This document shows, one piece after another, positions 29,401 through 36,716 of a stretch of 57,246 bases of DNA. The stretch's first letter is position 1, and each line of letters opens with the position of its first letter. Both the position numbers and the translations under genes were made by a program. The stretch covers positions 1-57,246 of the forward strand of contig CALFVD010000086.1 in the NCBI GenBank assembly GCA_937928005.1, read 5' to 3'. Source of the DNA: an uncultured Neomegalonema sp. Its GTDB lineage: Bacteria > Pseudomonadota > Alphaproteobacteria > Rhodobacterales > Rhodobacteraceae. The notes under the pieces are model-generated. The model searched no databases, was not told the origin of the DNA, and worked only from the letters and a program-made list of their open reading frames with translations.

Positions 29401-29661
29401 ATGACGGTGGCCACCATCTTCGCCGGGCTGATCCCGATTATGTACGGCACCGGCACCGGATCGGAGATCATGCAGCGGATTGCCGCCCCGATGATCGGCG
29501 GCATGGCCACGGCTACCCTGCTGACCCTTTTCGTTATCCCCGCTGTTTTCACGCTCTGGAAACGACGGGAGATCGGCTACAGCACCCGCCCACGACGCCG
29601 CCCCCGGCGTCGCCGCTGGAGAGGACGCTATGAGCCGATCGTTACCACCCCCGCTGAGTAA
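26461..29661 (+). CDS. cusA: Cu(I)/Ag(I) RND efflux pump CusA
   Basis: A 1066-residue heavy-metal RND pump of usual length, with twelve predicted membrane helices and two large periplasmic loops. The three Met ligands of the E. coli pump (573, 623, 672) have equivalents at 566 (EGDFLYMP), 616 (APLTMIETT) and 665 (NRIDMLATG), with identical spacing. This marks a monovalent Cu/Ag pump, as opposed to a divalent CzcA type. RND pumps are proton-driven trimers and need an adaptor (CusB, next gene) and an outer-membrane channel, which is not encoded here. The C-terminus is very Arg-rich. Confidence 0.96.
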   Translation: MIPALIRASIANRVVVLALGIMLALGGFWAVLRTPVDAIPDLSDVQVIVKTPYPGQAPQLVEDQVTYPIASAMLAVPGAVDVRGFSFFGDSYVYVVFEDGTDLYWARTRVLEYLAQVQSRLPDGASPELGPDATGVGWIYQYVLLDRSGNHDIAQLRALQDWWLKAELQAVEGVSEVATIGGMVRQYQVVVDPHKLRAYGITLTELHKAIWDANGETGGSVLEMGEAEFMVRATGYIDGLDDLASAPLRVNERGAALTLGDVAEIRMGPELRRGVGEFNGEGDAVGGVVVMRWGGNALTTIKAVEDRLVELRASLPEGVELVTTYDRSGLIERAVDNLKKKLTEEFIVVVLVCAAFLLHLRSSLVILLTLPLGILAAFIVMKFQGVNANIMSLGGIAIAIGAMVDAAIVMIEALHRRIEREPLTPENRWRIVGESASEVGSALFFSLAIITVSFLPVFVLEGQEGRLFKPLAFTKTYAMAAAAILSVTLVPVLMGYFIRGRIVPERKNPLNRLCIALYRPFLDAAVAWPVGTIAMAGLIVVSMAWPLQRIGTEFMPELNEGDFLYMPSLYPGVSIGKAREVLQQTDRLIATVPEVETVHGKLGRAVTATDPAPLTMIETTIRLKPQDEWRPGMTMAGIRDALDTAVQIPGVTNVWIQPIKNRIDMLATGIKTPVGVKVTGADLDVIERVAVEVERTVAGIDGTASAYAERPVGGRFVEVDIDREAAARYMLSIADVQQVVQMAIGGVKITETVEGLERFPVNLRYPRDWRDSPERLRELPVVTPSGAHIPLGQVADIRLVDGPGMIRSENARRTGFVFIDIAGRDLGGYVEEAQRVVAEAVTLPPGYSLTWSGQYEYIERVRAKLTLVAPATIGLIILMLFMEFRRFQEVAIILTALPVALSGGVWYVWYLGFDMSVAVLVGFIALAGVAVETAIVMLLYLNLAWKRRRSDAAEAARPITAQDVEEVVFEGALLRLRPKVMTVATIFAGLIPIMYGTGTGSEIMQRIAAPMIGGMATATLLTLFVIPAVFTLWKRREIGYSTRPRRRPRRRRWRGRYEPIVTTPAE

Positions 29662-29684
29662 CTACGCACCGAAGGAGAAAACCG

Positions 29685-30038
29685 ATGCGATTCACGACCC
29701 TGACTCTGACCGCCGCCCTGCTGGCTTCGCCCGCTCTTGCCATGGGCGAAGGACATAACCACACCAAGAAGCACGAGGGCATGGACCACACCAAGATGGA
29801 CCACGGCACCATGGATGGCATCCACACGATGGCCACGATCCACAGCATCGACGGCGACACCGTCAACGTCACCCATCCGCCAATCCCGGACCTGAAATGG
29901 CCTACCATGACGATGGATTTGATGCTCCTCGACGGAGCCGAGGTTGGCGAGGTCGAGGCCGGTGACGAGGCCATGCTGATGCTGGAAAAGGGCGATGACG
30001 GCATGGTCGGCATCCGCGCCATGATGCCCGCTAAGTGA
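29685..30038 (+). CDS. cusF: Periplasmic Cu/Ag chaperone CusF
   Basis: A 117-residue protein with a signal peptide (MRFTTLTLTAALLASPALA), a Met/His-rich linker (about 21-46, several MDHTK-type units) and one CusF OB domain. All four ligands are present in THPPIPDLKWPTMTMDL: His, Trp and two Met. CusF hands Cu(I)/Ag(I) to CusB. The AGGAG site is 8 bases before the ATG. Its stop overlaps an upstream in-frame ATG of the next gene, but that gene's likely start is later. Confidence 0.93.
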   Translation: MRFTTLTLTAALLASPALAMGEGHNHTKKHEGMDHTKMDHGTMDGIHTMATIHSIDGDTVNVTHPPIPDLKWPTMTMDLMLLDGAEVGEVEAGDEAMLMLEKGDDGMVGIRAMMPAK

Positions 30039-30091
30039 TGCGTTCGGGAGTGGCACCTTCCGCTCCCGTTCACGTATCGAAAGGGCATACC

Positions 30092-30607
30092 ATGTTTCGA
30101 CCGCTCGTCATTTGCATGGTTCTCCTGCTTATGCCCGTGCTGGCAATCGCCCACGGCAAGGCGACCGGTATCGTCAAGGAGCGGATGGATCAGATGGTCA
30201 CGCTCAAGGACGCCATGAAGACGCTGAAGGATGAACTTGCACCGGGTGGCTCCTATGATACCGCGCGCGTGACCGAGGCGGCACGCATCGTCGAGCGACA
30301 CTCGGGAGAGGCCATGACCGATAAATTCCCCAAAGGCTCGACGCAGCATTCCAAAGCACTACCGAATGTCTGGACCGATGGGGGCCGCTTCGCGGGACTG
30401 GCTGGCGAACTGGAGAGCTACGCCGCTGCCATGGTAATGGCCGCGCAGAATGGCGCGACTGCCCCCGCCAATCGCGGTATTCTGAGCATTTTCTCCGCCG
30501 CTCCATCACCGGAAGAACTGTCGCGCCTACACCCCTTTGAAGCATTTAAGGCTATGGCGGATGTGTGTTCCGCCTGTCACAGGGGATTCCGAATGAAGGG
30601 ACCGTAA
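30092..30607 (+). CDS. Cytochrome c'-like (c556-type) heme protein in the cus operon
   Basis: I chose the ATG at 30092 because it gives a clean signal peptide (MFRPLVICMVLLLMPVLAIA); an in-frame ATG at 30035 would add 19 residues before it. The mature protein is all-helical and ends with CSACHRGFRMK, a CXXCH heme site near the C-terminus, which is the cytochrome c' family signature. Family members carry electrons or bind NO. Its place after cusF suggests a periplasmic redox job in copper stress, for example keeping copper in one oxidation state; this is inference. Confidence 0.87.
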   Translation: MFRPLVICMVLLLMPVLAIAHGKATGIVKERMDQMVTLKDAMKTLKDELAPGGSYDTARVTEAARIVERHSGEAMTDKFPKGSTQHSKALPNVWTDGGRFAGLAGELESYAAAMVMAAQNGATAPANRGILSIFSAAPSPEELSRLHPFEAFKAMADVCSACHRGFRMKGP

Positions 30608-30616
30608 TTTGCTCCG

Positions 30617-30662
30617 TTATACCAATCGCCCTGACTGGTGACTCATTTTGAGGATTCCCAAT
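30617..30662 (-). mobile_element. IS630-type 3' end remnant
   Basis: The minus strand ends LKMSHQSGRLV-stop, with TTATACCAA as the terminal sequence. This matches the other end remnant near 56,990 (TATACCAA, GCCCT, GGTGACT and TTTTG blocks in the same order and spacing). Only the last dozen codons and the terminal repeat survive. It separates the cus operon from the convergent ABC genes. Confidence 0.6.
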
Positions 30663-30664
30663 AG

Positions 30665-31321
30665 TCACAATGTCGAAGCCAGTTTGGCAATCATTGCTTC
30701 GTCGCGCGCGGCAACCGGTGTTTCGAGCGGCGTTTCCGCCTCGATCCGCGCAGGAACACCACCAAGCCGCAGCACGCGAGTCGCCAACCGCGCCGCTTCG
30801 CCCCGGTCATGGGTCACGAGGATCAATCGGGCAGGATGGGCGCGCAAAAGGTCGAGTAATAGCGCCTGCATCTTGGCCGAGACATCCCGGTCGAGTGAAG
30901 CAAATGGCTCATCAAGCAACAGCGTATCGGGGCGCATGGCAAAGGCCCGCGCGAGGGACACACGGCGCGCCTGACCCAGTGACAGGGTATTCGGGAATCG
31001 CTCGCCAATGTCGGGCAGGCCGACCGAAGCGAGCAGCGCATCGGCCTCTGCCCTGCTACACCGGGTCGTGAGCGTGAGATTATCCCGCACGCTACGCCAT
31101 GGCAGCAAAGTAGGCTCTTGAAAAGCAAGCGCAATTCGCCCTGCCCCGCTCACGGCACCTTCATACGCCCCATCCAGCCCCGCGATGATGCGTAGCAGTG
31201 TCGATTTGCCGATGCCGGACGGCCCGATCAGCGCAACCGCTTCGCGCGATCCCACCTCCATCACAAAATCGCGCAGAATCACCGTCTCGCCATAGGCTTT
31301 GCGCAGAACCGTGACCCTCAT
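30665..31321 (-). CDS. ABC importer ATPase (nitrate/sulfonate/taurine type)
   Basis: A 218-residue ATPase. Its start at 31321 forms an ATGA overlap with the permease stop; an earlier in-frame start would run back into the permease. Walker A is GPSGIGKSTLL, Walker B LLLDEPFASLD, H-loop LVTHD. The signature is LSLGQARR, where LSGGQ is usual. With the permease and binding protein it forms an importer of the NitT/TauT class. The link to the pqq operon suggests uptake of something used in quinoprotein metabolism; the substrate is unknown. Confidence 0.88.
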   Translation of the reverse strand: MRVTVLRKAYGETVILRDFVMEVGSREAVALIGPSGIGKSTLLRIIAGLDGAYEGAVSGAGRIALAFQEPTLLPWRSVRDNLTLTTRCSRAEADALLASVGLPDIGERFPNTLSLGQARRVSLARAFAMRPDTLLLDEPFASLDRDVSAKMQALLLDLLRAHPARLILVTHDRGEAARLATRVLRLGGVPARIEAETPLETPVAARDEAMIAKLASTL

Positions 31322-32061
31322 GGCCGCCGCCAGCGCGTCGCGCGGCGCTCCCATGGTTGCAGCGCCAGCACCTCAACCACAAGCATCACGATAACGAAGC
31401 TAATGGCGTAGACGAGGACGCGGGCGACGTCGAAAAGCTGAAAATACTGATGGATCATAAAACCCACCCCGTTTGAGCGGCCAAGGAACTCGACGACGAG
31501 GACGATTTTCCAGATCAGCGCAATACCCGTGCGCCCCGACGCCGCAATATGCGGGGCAAGCTGGGGCAGAACGACGTGGCGCAGGCGTGTGGCGGGGGGC
31601 ATTCCGAAAACACGGGCCATGTCTCGCAAGGCCGGGTCCAGCGCCCGCGCGCCCTCGCGCATCTGGGTCGCAACCAGCGGGATTTTGTTGATGGCAACGG
31701 CGGCAATGGCGGCGACCTCGCTCAGCCCAATCCAGATGTAACACAGCACGATGGTGACGAGCGCGGGCAGATTCAGCAACCCGATCAACCACGGATCACC
31801 CCACGCATTTGCGCGCCGATCCGTGCCGAGCCACAGCCCGATACTAGCCCCAACGACCATCGCGATGACGAATGCGGCGACCGTTCGGGCCAATGTTGCG
31901 GCAAGATGAAACAGCAGCTCACCGCTCGCCAGTTCGGCCAGCGCCAACCGCGCGACCGCCCATGGCGTCGGCAGGGTTGCTGGCGAGGCGGCCAGCCATG
32001 CAGTGAAGATCCAGACCAAAACGAATGCGGCAATCGACAGCAGAGGAACCGGCAGTTTCAT
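31318..32061 (-). CDS. ABC importer permease (NitT/TauT type)
   Basis: A 247-residue membrane protein with about six helices and the EAA loop typical of binding-protein-dependent permeases (EGARALDPALRDMARVFGMP). The start at 32061 (MKLPVPLLSIAAF) forms an ATGA overlap with the upstream glycosylase gene; the longer frame would overlap that gene by 94 bases. It overlaps the ATPase in the same way, so glycosylase, permease and ATPase are translationally coupled. Confidence 0.88.
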   Translation of the reverse strand: MKLPVPLLSIAAFVLVWIFTAWLAASPATLPTPWAVARLALAELASGELLFHLAATLARTVAAFVIAMVVGASIGLWLGTDRRANAWGDPWLIGLLNLPALVTIVLCYIWIGLSEVAAIAAVAINKIPLVATQMREGARALDPALRDMARVFGMPPATRLRHVVLPQLAPHIAASGRTGIALIWKIVLVVEFLGRSNGVGFMIHQYFQLFDVARVLVYAISFVIVMLVVEVLALQPWERRATRWRRP

Positions 32062-33212
32062 CCATGCCATCCTGTAATCTGCTCGACCCCGACGAACCGC
32101 GCCATCCGGTCCAATTCTGCCGTCACCCGCTCGCGCCGCCGCGCCGACCATGCGACCCCCGGCTCGGGCCAGAAATTCAGGACGTTCAACACCCCAGCCT
32201 TCCGGTCTGCCTTTACCTCGATCCGGCCTGTAAAGCGGTGGCCTTCCAAAATCGGAAAGACGTAATATCCCCAGACACGTTTTGCCGCTGGTATGAACAT
32301 TTCGACACGATAATCGAACCCGAACAACCGCGCTAGCCGCGCCCGGTCGCGGACCACCGGATCAAACGGATTAAGGATGCGTAGCCGCGTCGTCGGCGGT
32401 GTGACCGCCGCGATCCGATCCTCGATATCAGCGGGGGCAAGGGCCGCGAGCCACTCGCCGGTTGCCGTCTCGACCTCTACCGGACGCAGCGCCGCCTGCG
32501 CCGTCCAATCGGCGACTTCGCGCCGGTCTACCGCGTCCCAAAATCGCTGAATCTCGCCGGGACTAGCAAAGATGAGGCGGTCCAAAGCCGCCGTACATAA
32601 CCAATCCACCGCCGCCGCATCTGGCATGTCGTGATCCCACAGATGCGCCGGATAAACCCGTTCGGCGAGGTCGTAATGCTTGGTGAAACCAACCCTGTGC
32701 GAGGTCGCCAACTCCCCACAATACCACATGAAATCGAGGGCCAGCTTGTGCGGGGGGCGCGACCACATTTCCTTTGGCCCCGTAACTTTTGTGTCAAAGG
32801 CTTGCGTGCTCAGCGGCCCTTCCGTAGCAATACGCGCCTTTATTACCGCACGTCCAGCTTCATCCAACATAGTCGAATACCAGCCCGCTTTGCCGATTTT
32901 CTCGCGTTTGCGGCGAAACTGCCTATGCCAATAGGGCAGGAATTCCATGGGCAGGATCGAGGCGTCATGGGTGAAATGCTCGAACACCGCGCGATCTTGC
33001 GCCAACAAGTGATCAAACATCTCTTCGCGGTACTTCGCGTTACGGCTCCATAAAATATGATGATGTGCGCGGGCGACGACTTGGATCGAGTCGAGCTGCA
33101 CATAGCCCAATTTGCGCACGATATCGGGTAGATTGAGCGGGCCGGTCGGGGCTGTACCTAATCCTTGCGCAGCCAGCCAAAGGTGCCGCGCCGTGCGGTT
33201 GTCGATCCTCAC
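32058..33212 (-). CDS. YcaQ/AlkX-type winged-helix DNA glycosylase
   Basis: A 384-residue protein of the HTH_42 family (AlkZ/YcaQ). The stretch GYVQLDSIQVVARAHHHILW contains the Gln-x-Asp catalytic triplet of YcaQ-like members; the C-terminal RLFGFDYRVEMFIPAAKRVWG is also typical. The family excises bulky or crosslinked alkyl adducts from DNA. It sits inside the ABC/pqq operon, 5 bases after the binding protein and overlapping the permease. A possible reason is repair of aldehyde-induced crosslinks; this is inference. Confidence 0.9.
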   Translation of the reverse strand: MRIDNRTARHLWLAAQGLGTAPTGPLNLPDIVRKLGYVQLDSIQVVARAHHHILWSRNAKYREEMFDHLLAQDRAVFEHFTHDASILPMEFLPYWHRQFRRKREKIGKAGWYSTMLDEAGRAVIKARIATEGPLSTQAFDTKVTGPKEMWSRPPHKLALDFMWYCGELATSHRVGFTKHYDLAERVYPAHLWDHDMPDAAAVDWLCTAALDRLIFASPGEIQRFWDAVDRREVADWTAQAALRPVEVETATGEWLAALAPADIEDRIAAVTPPTTRLRILNPFDPVVRDRARLARLFGFDYRVEMFIPAAKRVWGYYVFPILEGHRFTGRIEVKADRKAGVLNVLNFWPEPGVAWSARRRERVTAELDRMARFVGVEQITGWHG

Positions 33213-33217
33213 CTGAC

Positions 33218-34159
33218 TTAGGGCGCATCGAAGAAGACGCCATCGGGCAGCGTTTGCGCGTCTCCCGTCAGCGCATCACCGCCCAGCGCGGCCATGACGG
33301 CGAATAGCTTAGCCGCAGCCGCCGTATCGATAGGCTCTGGGCCGGGGATGCCCGCACGAAAACCGTTACGCAGGGCGATGAACTCGGCATCGGTCTTGGC
33401 ATTCATCTTTGGGCGCAGGCGATCCCACGCGGCATTATCCGCCGCCAGCATCGCCTTCGCCCCCCGTGATGCAGCAAGCAAACCCGCCACCGCCGCTGGA
33501 TTTTCGCGCAGAAACTCACCCCGCAGCACATATCCTAGCAATGGAATATCCGCCGATAGGCCCAGCGCCCCTGCTGCCTCTGCTACACCAACGACTGGCG
33601 CAAAGCCGCCCGCCTGCATCTTCGCTTGCCAGTGCCAATAAGTCAGGACGGCATCGACACTGCCCGATTCGGCCTGCCGCGCGATTAGGGGCGGGGCACC
33701 GAAGACTTGCTGTGTTTCGGCTTTAAGGTCGAACCCGCGTGACTGTGCGTAGGCGCGCAGGATCAACCAACTCTTATCGAGCGGGCCACCGGCGATACCG
33801 ATCTTCTTACCGCGCAAATCCTCGATCTTAGCGAACCGCCCTTCACGCGCGATCAGCGAACCGACGCTGCGCGAATAGGGGATGAAGACGTAGTCGCGCC
33901 CCGCCGCTCGCTGGCGCGCCACCCATATCCAATCGGCGACCAGTGCATCCGCCGCCTCTCCCTCGAAGGCGATCTTCGCCGCCGCATTCCCCGCCATGCC
34001 CAGCACGTCGAGCGTGATTCCATTCTCAACGTCGAGGCTGTTGTGACGGATCGTGTCGAGTTCCCAGTTTACGGTTCCGAATTTCAGGGTAGCAATGCGG
34101 ATGGGGGTTGGGTCGATGGCGAGGGATGGGGTGGCGAGCGACGCCGCAGCCAATGCCAT
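33218..34159 (-). CDS. ABC transporter substrate-binding protein (NMT1/THI5-like fold)
   Basis: A solute-binding protein of the nitrate/sulfonate/thiamine-precursor class. DPTPIRIATLKFGTVNWELD begins the mature part; DLRGKKIGIAGGPLDKSW and SGSVDAVLTYWHW are typical. The start is uncertain. The frame is open well into pqqE, but the only ATG between the pqqE stop and the mature protein is at 34159 (MALAAASLATPSLA), which leaves a short signal peptide lacking the usual positive charges; the preceding codons encode IGRR. A non-ATG start upstream may be used. The ligand is unknown. Confidence 0.82.
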   Translation of the reverse strand: MALAAASLATPSLAIDPTPIRIATLKFGTVNWELDTIRHNSLDVENGITLDVLGMAGNAAAKIAFEGEAADALVADWIWVARQRAAGRDYVFIPYSRSVGSLIAREGRFAKIEDLRGKKIGIAGGPLDKSWLILRAYAQSRGFDLKAETQQVFGAPPLIARQAESGSVDAVLTYWHWQAKMQAGGFAPVVGVAEAAGALGLSADIPLLGYVLRGEFLRENPAAVAGLLAASRGAKAMLAADNAAWDRLRPKMNAKTDAEFIALRNGFRAGIPGPEPIDTAAAAKLFAVMAALGGDALTGDAQTLPDGVFFDAP

Positions 34160-34260
34160 GAATACGCGCCGACCTATCCAAACTCCCGCTTCCCCGGATG
34201 CCGCGTGGTATGAAGCACCGTTCAGCGTTGCAACGCTTCCGGGGCTATGGCTCGCTCTAC

Positions 34261-35382
34261 TCACTTCGGCATCACCCGATAGGTCAATTCGCCGTCGCTT
34301 TGCGCATCGGCCTGCGCCATCGCCTGCATTTTGGCGTGCAAGGGCGATTTGATGCAAACCGGATCAGTCGCCGCCGCATCCCCAGCCATCGCCATCGCCT
34401 GACATCGACAGCCACCGAAATCGCGGGTTTTACGGTCGCAAGACCGGCAAGGCTCCTGCATCCAATCGAAGCCGCGATAGGCGTTGAAGGCGCTCGAATG
34501 CTCCCATATTTCGGCCAGCGGACGCTCTTTGACGTTGTCGAAAACCAAATGCGGGATCGTATGCGCGGCATGGCAGGGCATAACCCGGCCATCCGGCACG
34601 ACATTCAACCCCGTCGATCCCCAGCCACCCATACAGGGTTTCGGGTAATCCGCATGGTGATCCGCAGGAACGTAATCGATGACCAATGTTCCTTTCAGCC
34701 GCTCACGCGCCTCAGCCACCCGTTGTCCGCATAGTTTCGCCTGCTCGCGGGTTGGCATCAGGGCGGCGCGATTCTTGTCGGCCCAACCGTGGAATTGCAC
34801 CGTAGCCACTTCCAACCGCCGCGCACCTATCGTCACCGCGAGGTCGATCATTTCAGGCAGGCGGTCGATATTTTTCTCATGCACAACCGCATTGAGTGTC
34901 AGCGGCAGGTCGAGGGCTGTGGTCCATTTGCCCACATCCATTTTTCGCGAATAGCCGCCTTTATAGCCGCCGATGAGATCGGCCATTTCAGCATCAACAC
35001 CTTGCAAGGATAGCTGTACATGATCCAAGCCCCGTTCCTGCAATCCCGCCAACCGCTTCTCGGTCAGGCCAATGCCCGATGTGATGAGGTTGGAATAAAG
35101 ATCGTATTCTCGGCAGGCTGTTACGAGATCTTCGAGGTCGCGGCGCGATGCGGGTTCGCCCCCGGACAGATGCATCTGTAGCACACCCAGTTCAGCGGCT
35201 TGTCGGAACACATCGACCCAAACCTCGGTCGGCAATTCACCGTCGCGCTTGGTCAGCTCGATGGGGTTAGAGCAATAGGGACAGGAGAGCGGGCACCGAT
35301 GCGTCACCTCGGCCAGCATGGCAATGGGCGGGCCGTAGGTGATCGTTGGCATGGCTCGGGCGTCGGGGGTAGGCGCGTCCAT
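34261..35382 (-). CDS. pqqE: PQQ synthesis radical SAM enzyme PqqE
   Basis: A 373-residue radical SAM/SPASM protein. The cluster motif CPLSCPYC (C-x3-C-x2-C) lies near residue 29; the SPASM cysteines are in PCMGGWGS and CRSCDRKTRDFGGCRCQ. It forms the carbon-carbon link between the Glu and Tyr side chains of PqqA, presented by PqqD. Its ATG overlaps the pqqD stop (TAATG). It is followed after about 100 bases by the ABC binding protein. Confidence 0.97.
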   Translation of the reverse strand: MDAPTPDARAMPTITYGPPIAMLAEVTHRCPLSCPYCSNPIELTKRDGELPTEVWVDVFRQAAELGVLQMHLSGGEPASRRDLEDLVTACREYDLYSNLITSGIGLTEKRLAGLQERGLDHVQLSLQGVDAEMADLIGGYKGGYSRKMDVGKWTTALDLPLTLNAVVHEKNIDRLPEMIDLAVTIGARRLEVATVQFHGWADKNRAALMPTREQAKLCGQRVAEARERLKGTLVIDYVPADHHADYPKPCMGGWGSTGLNVVPDGRVMPCHAAHTIPHLVFDNVKERPLAEIWEHSSAFNAYRGFDWMQEPCRSCDRKTRDFGGCRCQAMAMAGDAAATDPVCIKSPLHAKMQAMAQADAQSDGELTYRVMPK

Positions 35383-35657
35383 TAGGAAACCTCCAGCATC
35401 CTGCGATCCCGCAGCGATTCGAGGAATTTTACCACGTCGCCGGAAATCTGGTCCCGTGGCGCATTGTACTTCTCTGCCAGCACGTCGAGGATGCCGCCTA
35501 AGCTGCGCACACCATCCGTCTCGGCGAGGATTGCCGCGCCGATATCATCTAGCTTTATTGCCCGTTCGGGCGCGAGCAGAACCCAGTTTCCACGCACCTT
35601 ATCATATTTGGTGCGGCATCCGCTGAGAAGACGGGGAATATCGTTTTCGGGGATCAC
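35382..35657 (-). CDS. pqqD: PqqA-binding chaperone PqqD
   Basis: A 91-residue peptide-binding winged-helix (RRE) protein. IPRLLSGCRTKYDKVRGNWVLLAPER and the C-terminal part (FLESLRDRRML) match PqqD. It presents the PqqA peptide to PqqE. ATGA overlap with pqqC upstream and TAATG overlap with pqqE downstream indicate tight co-translation. Confidence 0.95.
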   Translation of the reverse strand: MIPENDIPRLLSGCRTKYDKVRGNWVLLAPERAIKLDDIGAAILAETDGVRSLGGILDVLAEKYNAPRDQISGDVVKFLESLRDRRMLEVS

Positions 35658-36439
35658 AGCAGCCCCTCAACCCCGTCCCACGCCCCCGGCGGGATGCGGC
35701 CCGGATCGACATAAGCGGAATGTAGCGCGTCGAGCTGGGACCACAGTACATCTGTCTTGAAGGTCAGCGCAGCCGCAGCCGCATCCTGTTTTTCCAGTGT
35801 ATCGGCGTGATCCAGCACATAGGCCAACCCAAAGGCCACATCCTTTGGGGCTTGCGTCAGGCGAGTAGAGAAATAGGCGAGGGACGATTCATTGGCGAAG
35901 TCGTAATGCTTAAGTAGCCCTTCGATCCGTTGGCTGTGGATTTTTGGCGCAAATAATTCAGTCAGCGACGAGGCCACGGCATCGAGCAATGGCATCTCGC
36001 GCACGAAACGCACATAGGCATCGACCGCGAATTTCGTTCCCGCCATGATCCCGCGCTCGGAGGCGACATAATCGGGGTCGACACCTACCGCCTCGGCCAG
36101 CCTCAGCCAGCGGGCAATACCGCCATCATGCTCGTTCGTCCCGTCATGGTCCTCAATCCGCGAGCGCCATGCGCGGCGCAACGCCGGGTCGGATATCCGC
36201 GACATGAACGCGGCATCCTTCATCGGGATGCGGCTTTGGTAATAATAGCGATTGATAACCCATGCCCGCACCTGAACAGGGCTGCATTGTCCCGAATGCA
36301 GCAGGTGATGGAACGGATGCTTGTCGTGGTAGCGGTCGGCCCCGATCTGGCGCAATCGCGCCTCAAAACCTTCGCGCGCCAGCGGGCCGGTCCCATTAGC
36401 CGCTTCCAAAGCGGTGGCACTCATCGCTCCCGTAGACAT
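35654..36439 (-). CDS. pqqC: Pyrroloquinoline-quinone synthase PqqC
   Basis: A 261-residue all-helical oxidase of the heme-oxygenase fold. The stretches YHDKHPFHHLLHSGQCS and QVRAWVINRYYYQSRIPMKD are hallmarks. It performs the last ring closure and eight-electron oxidation to PQQ without metal or cofactor. pqqB, which usually lies between pqqA and pqqC, is missing: only the 95-base attenuator region separates this gene from pqqA. Confidence 0.96.
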   Translation of the reverse strand: MSTGAMSATALEAANGTGPLAREGFEARLRQIGADRYHDKHPFHHLLHSGQCSPVQVRAWVINRYYYQSRIPMKDAAFMSRISDPALRRAWRSRIEDHDGTNEHDGGIARWLRLAEAVGVDPDYVASERGIMAGTKFAVDAYVRFVREMPLLDAVASSLTELFAPKIHSQRIEGLLKHYDFANESSLAYFSTRLTQAPKDVAFGLAYVLDHADTLEKQDAAAAALTFKTDVLWSQLDALHSAYVDPGRIPPGAWDGVEGLL

Positions 36440-36471
36440 CGCACGCCCTCCTCGAGAATCACTCGGTGTTC

Positions 36472-36509
36472 AAAAAGAAAAAGGCGCGCCTCCGATATGG
36501 AGACACGCC
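36472..36509 (-). terminator. Attenuator/terminator hairpin between pqqA and pqqC
   Basis: On the minus strand an 11-bp stem (GGCGTGTCTCC / GGAGGCGCGCC, two G-U pairs) with a 5-nt loop is followed by TTTTTCTTTTT. It lies 25 bases after the pqqA stop and 32 before pqqC. Such a site would let pqqA mRNA greatly exceed the rest, as reported for other pqq operons, because PqqA is consumed as substrate. Confidence 0.88.
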
Positions 36510-36534
36510 AGAGCATTCAGTCTCGTACAGAGAC

Positions 36535-36627
36535 TTAGAACAGCGTTTCTTCGCCTTCAGCTGGGAAATACATGTTGATTTCCATGCCGCATGTAACTTC
36601 TTCGATTTTTGGTGCAGTCCAAGCCAT
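36535..36627 (-). CDS. pqqA: PQQ precursor peptide PqqA
   Basis: A 30-residue peptide starting MAWTAPKIEEVTCGM. The substrate motif is E16-I-N-M-Y20 (Glu-x3-Tyr), followed by FPAEGEE. These Glu and Tyr side chains become the PQQ skeleton. GGAGG lies 6 bases before the ATG, and a sigma70-type promoter is upstream. It is read from the opposite strand to the small HExxH gene, 89 bases between the starts. Confidence 0.96.
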   Translation of the reverse strand: MAWTAPKIEEVTCGMEINMYFPAEGEETLF

Positions 36628-36664
36628 GATAGCCTCCGGTTGCTTTGTGTGAACGTGGGGTCAT

Positions 36665-36693
36665 TTGTAGGTATTGAATGTCCGGGTTGTCAA
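36665..36693 (-). promoter_or_regulatory. Probable sigma70 promoter of pqqA
   Basis: On the minus strand a perfect -35 TTGACA (36693-36688), 17-base spacer and CTACAA as -10 (36670-36665), followed by about 37 bases to the pqqA ATG. The only better-than-average promoter in the divergent gap. Confidence 0.65.
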
Positions 36694-36716
36694 TTTTGAA
36701 TTGCTAAGAGGATTCT

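Noticed and set aside
31549-32265. 238-codon plus-strand frame opposite the ABC permease
   Set aside because: Gln/Arg-rich with no motif; the minus strand has the permease EAA loop and matching overlaps.
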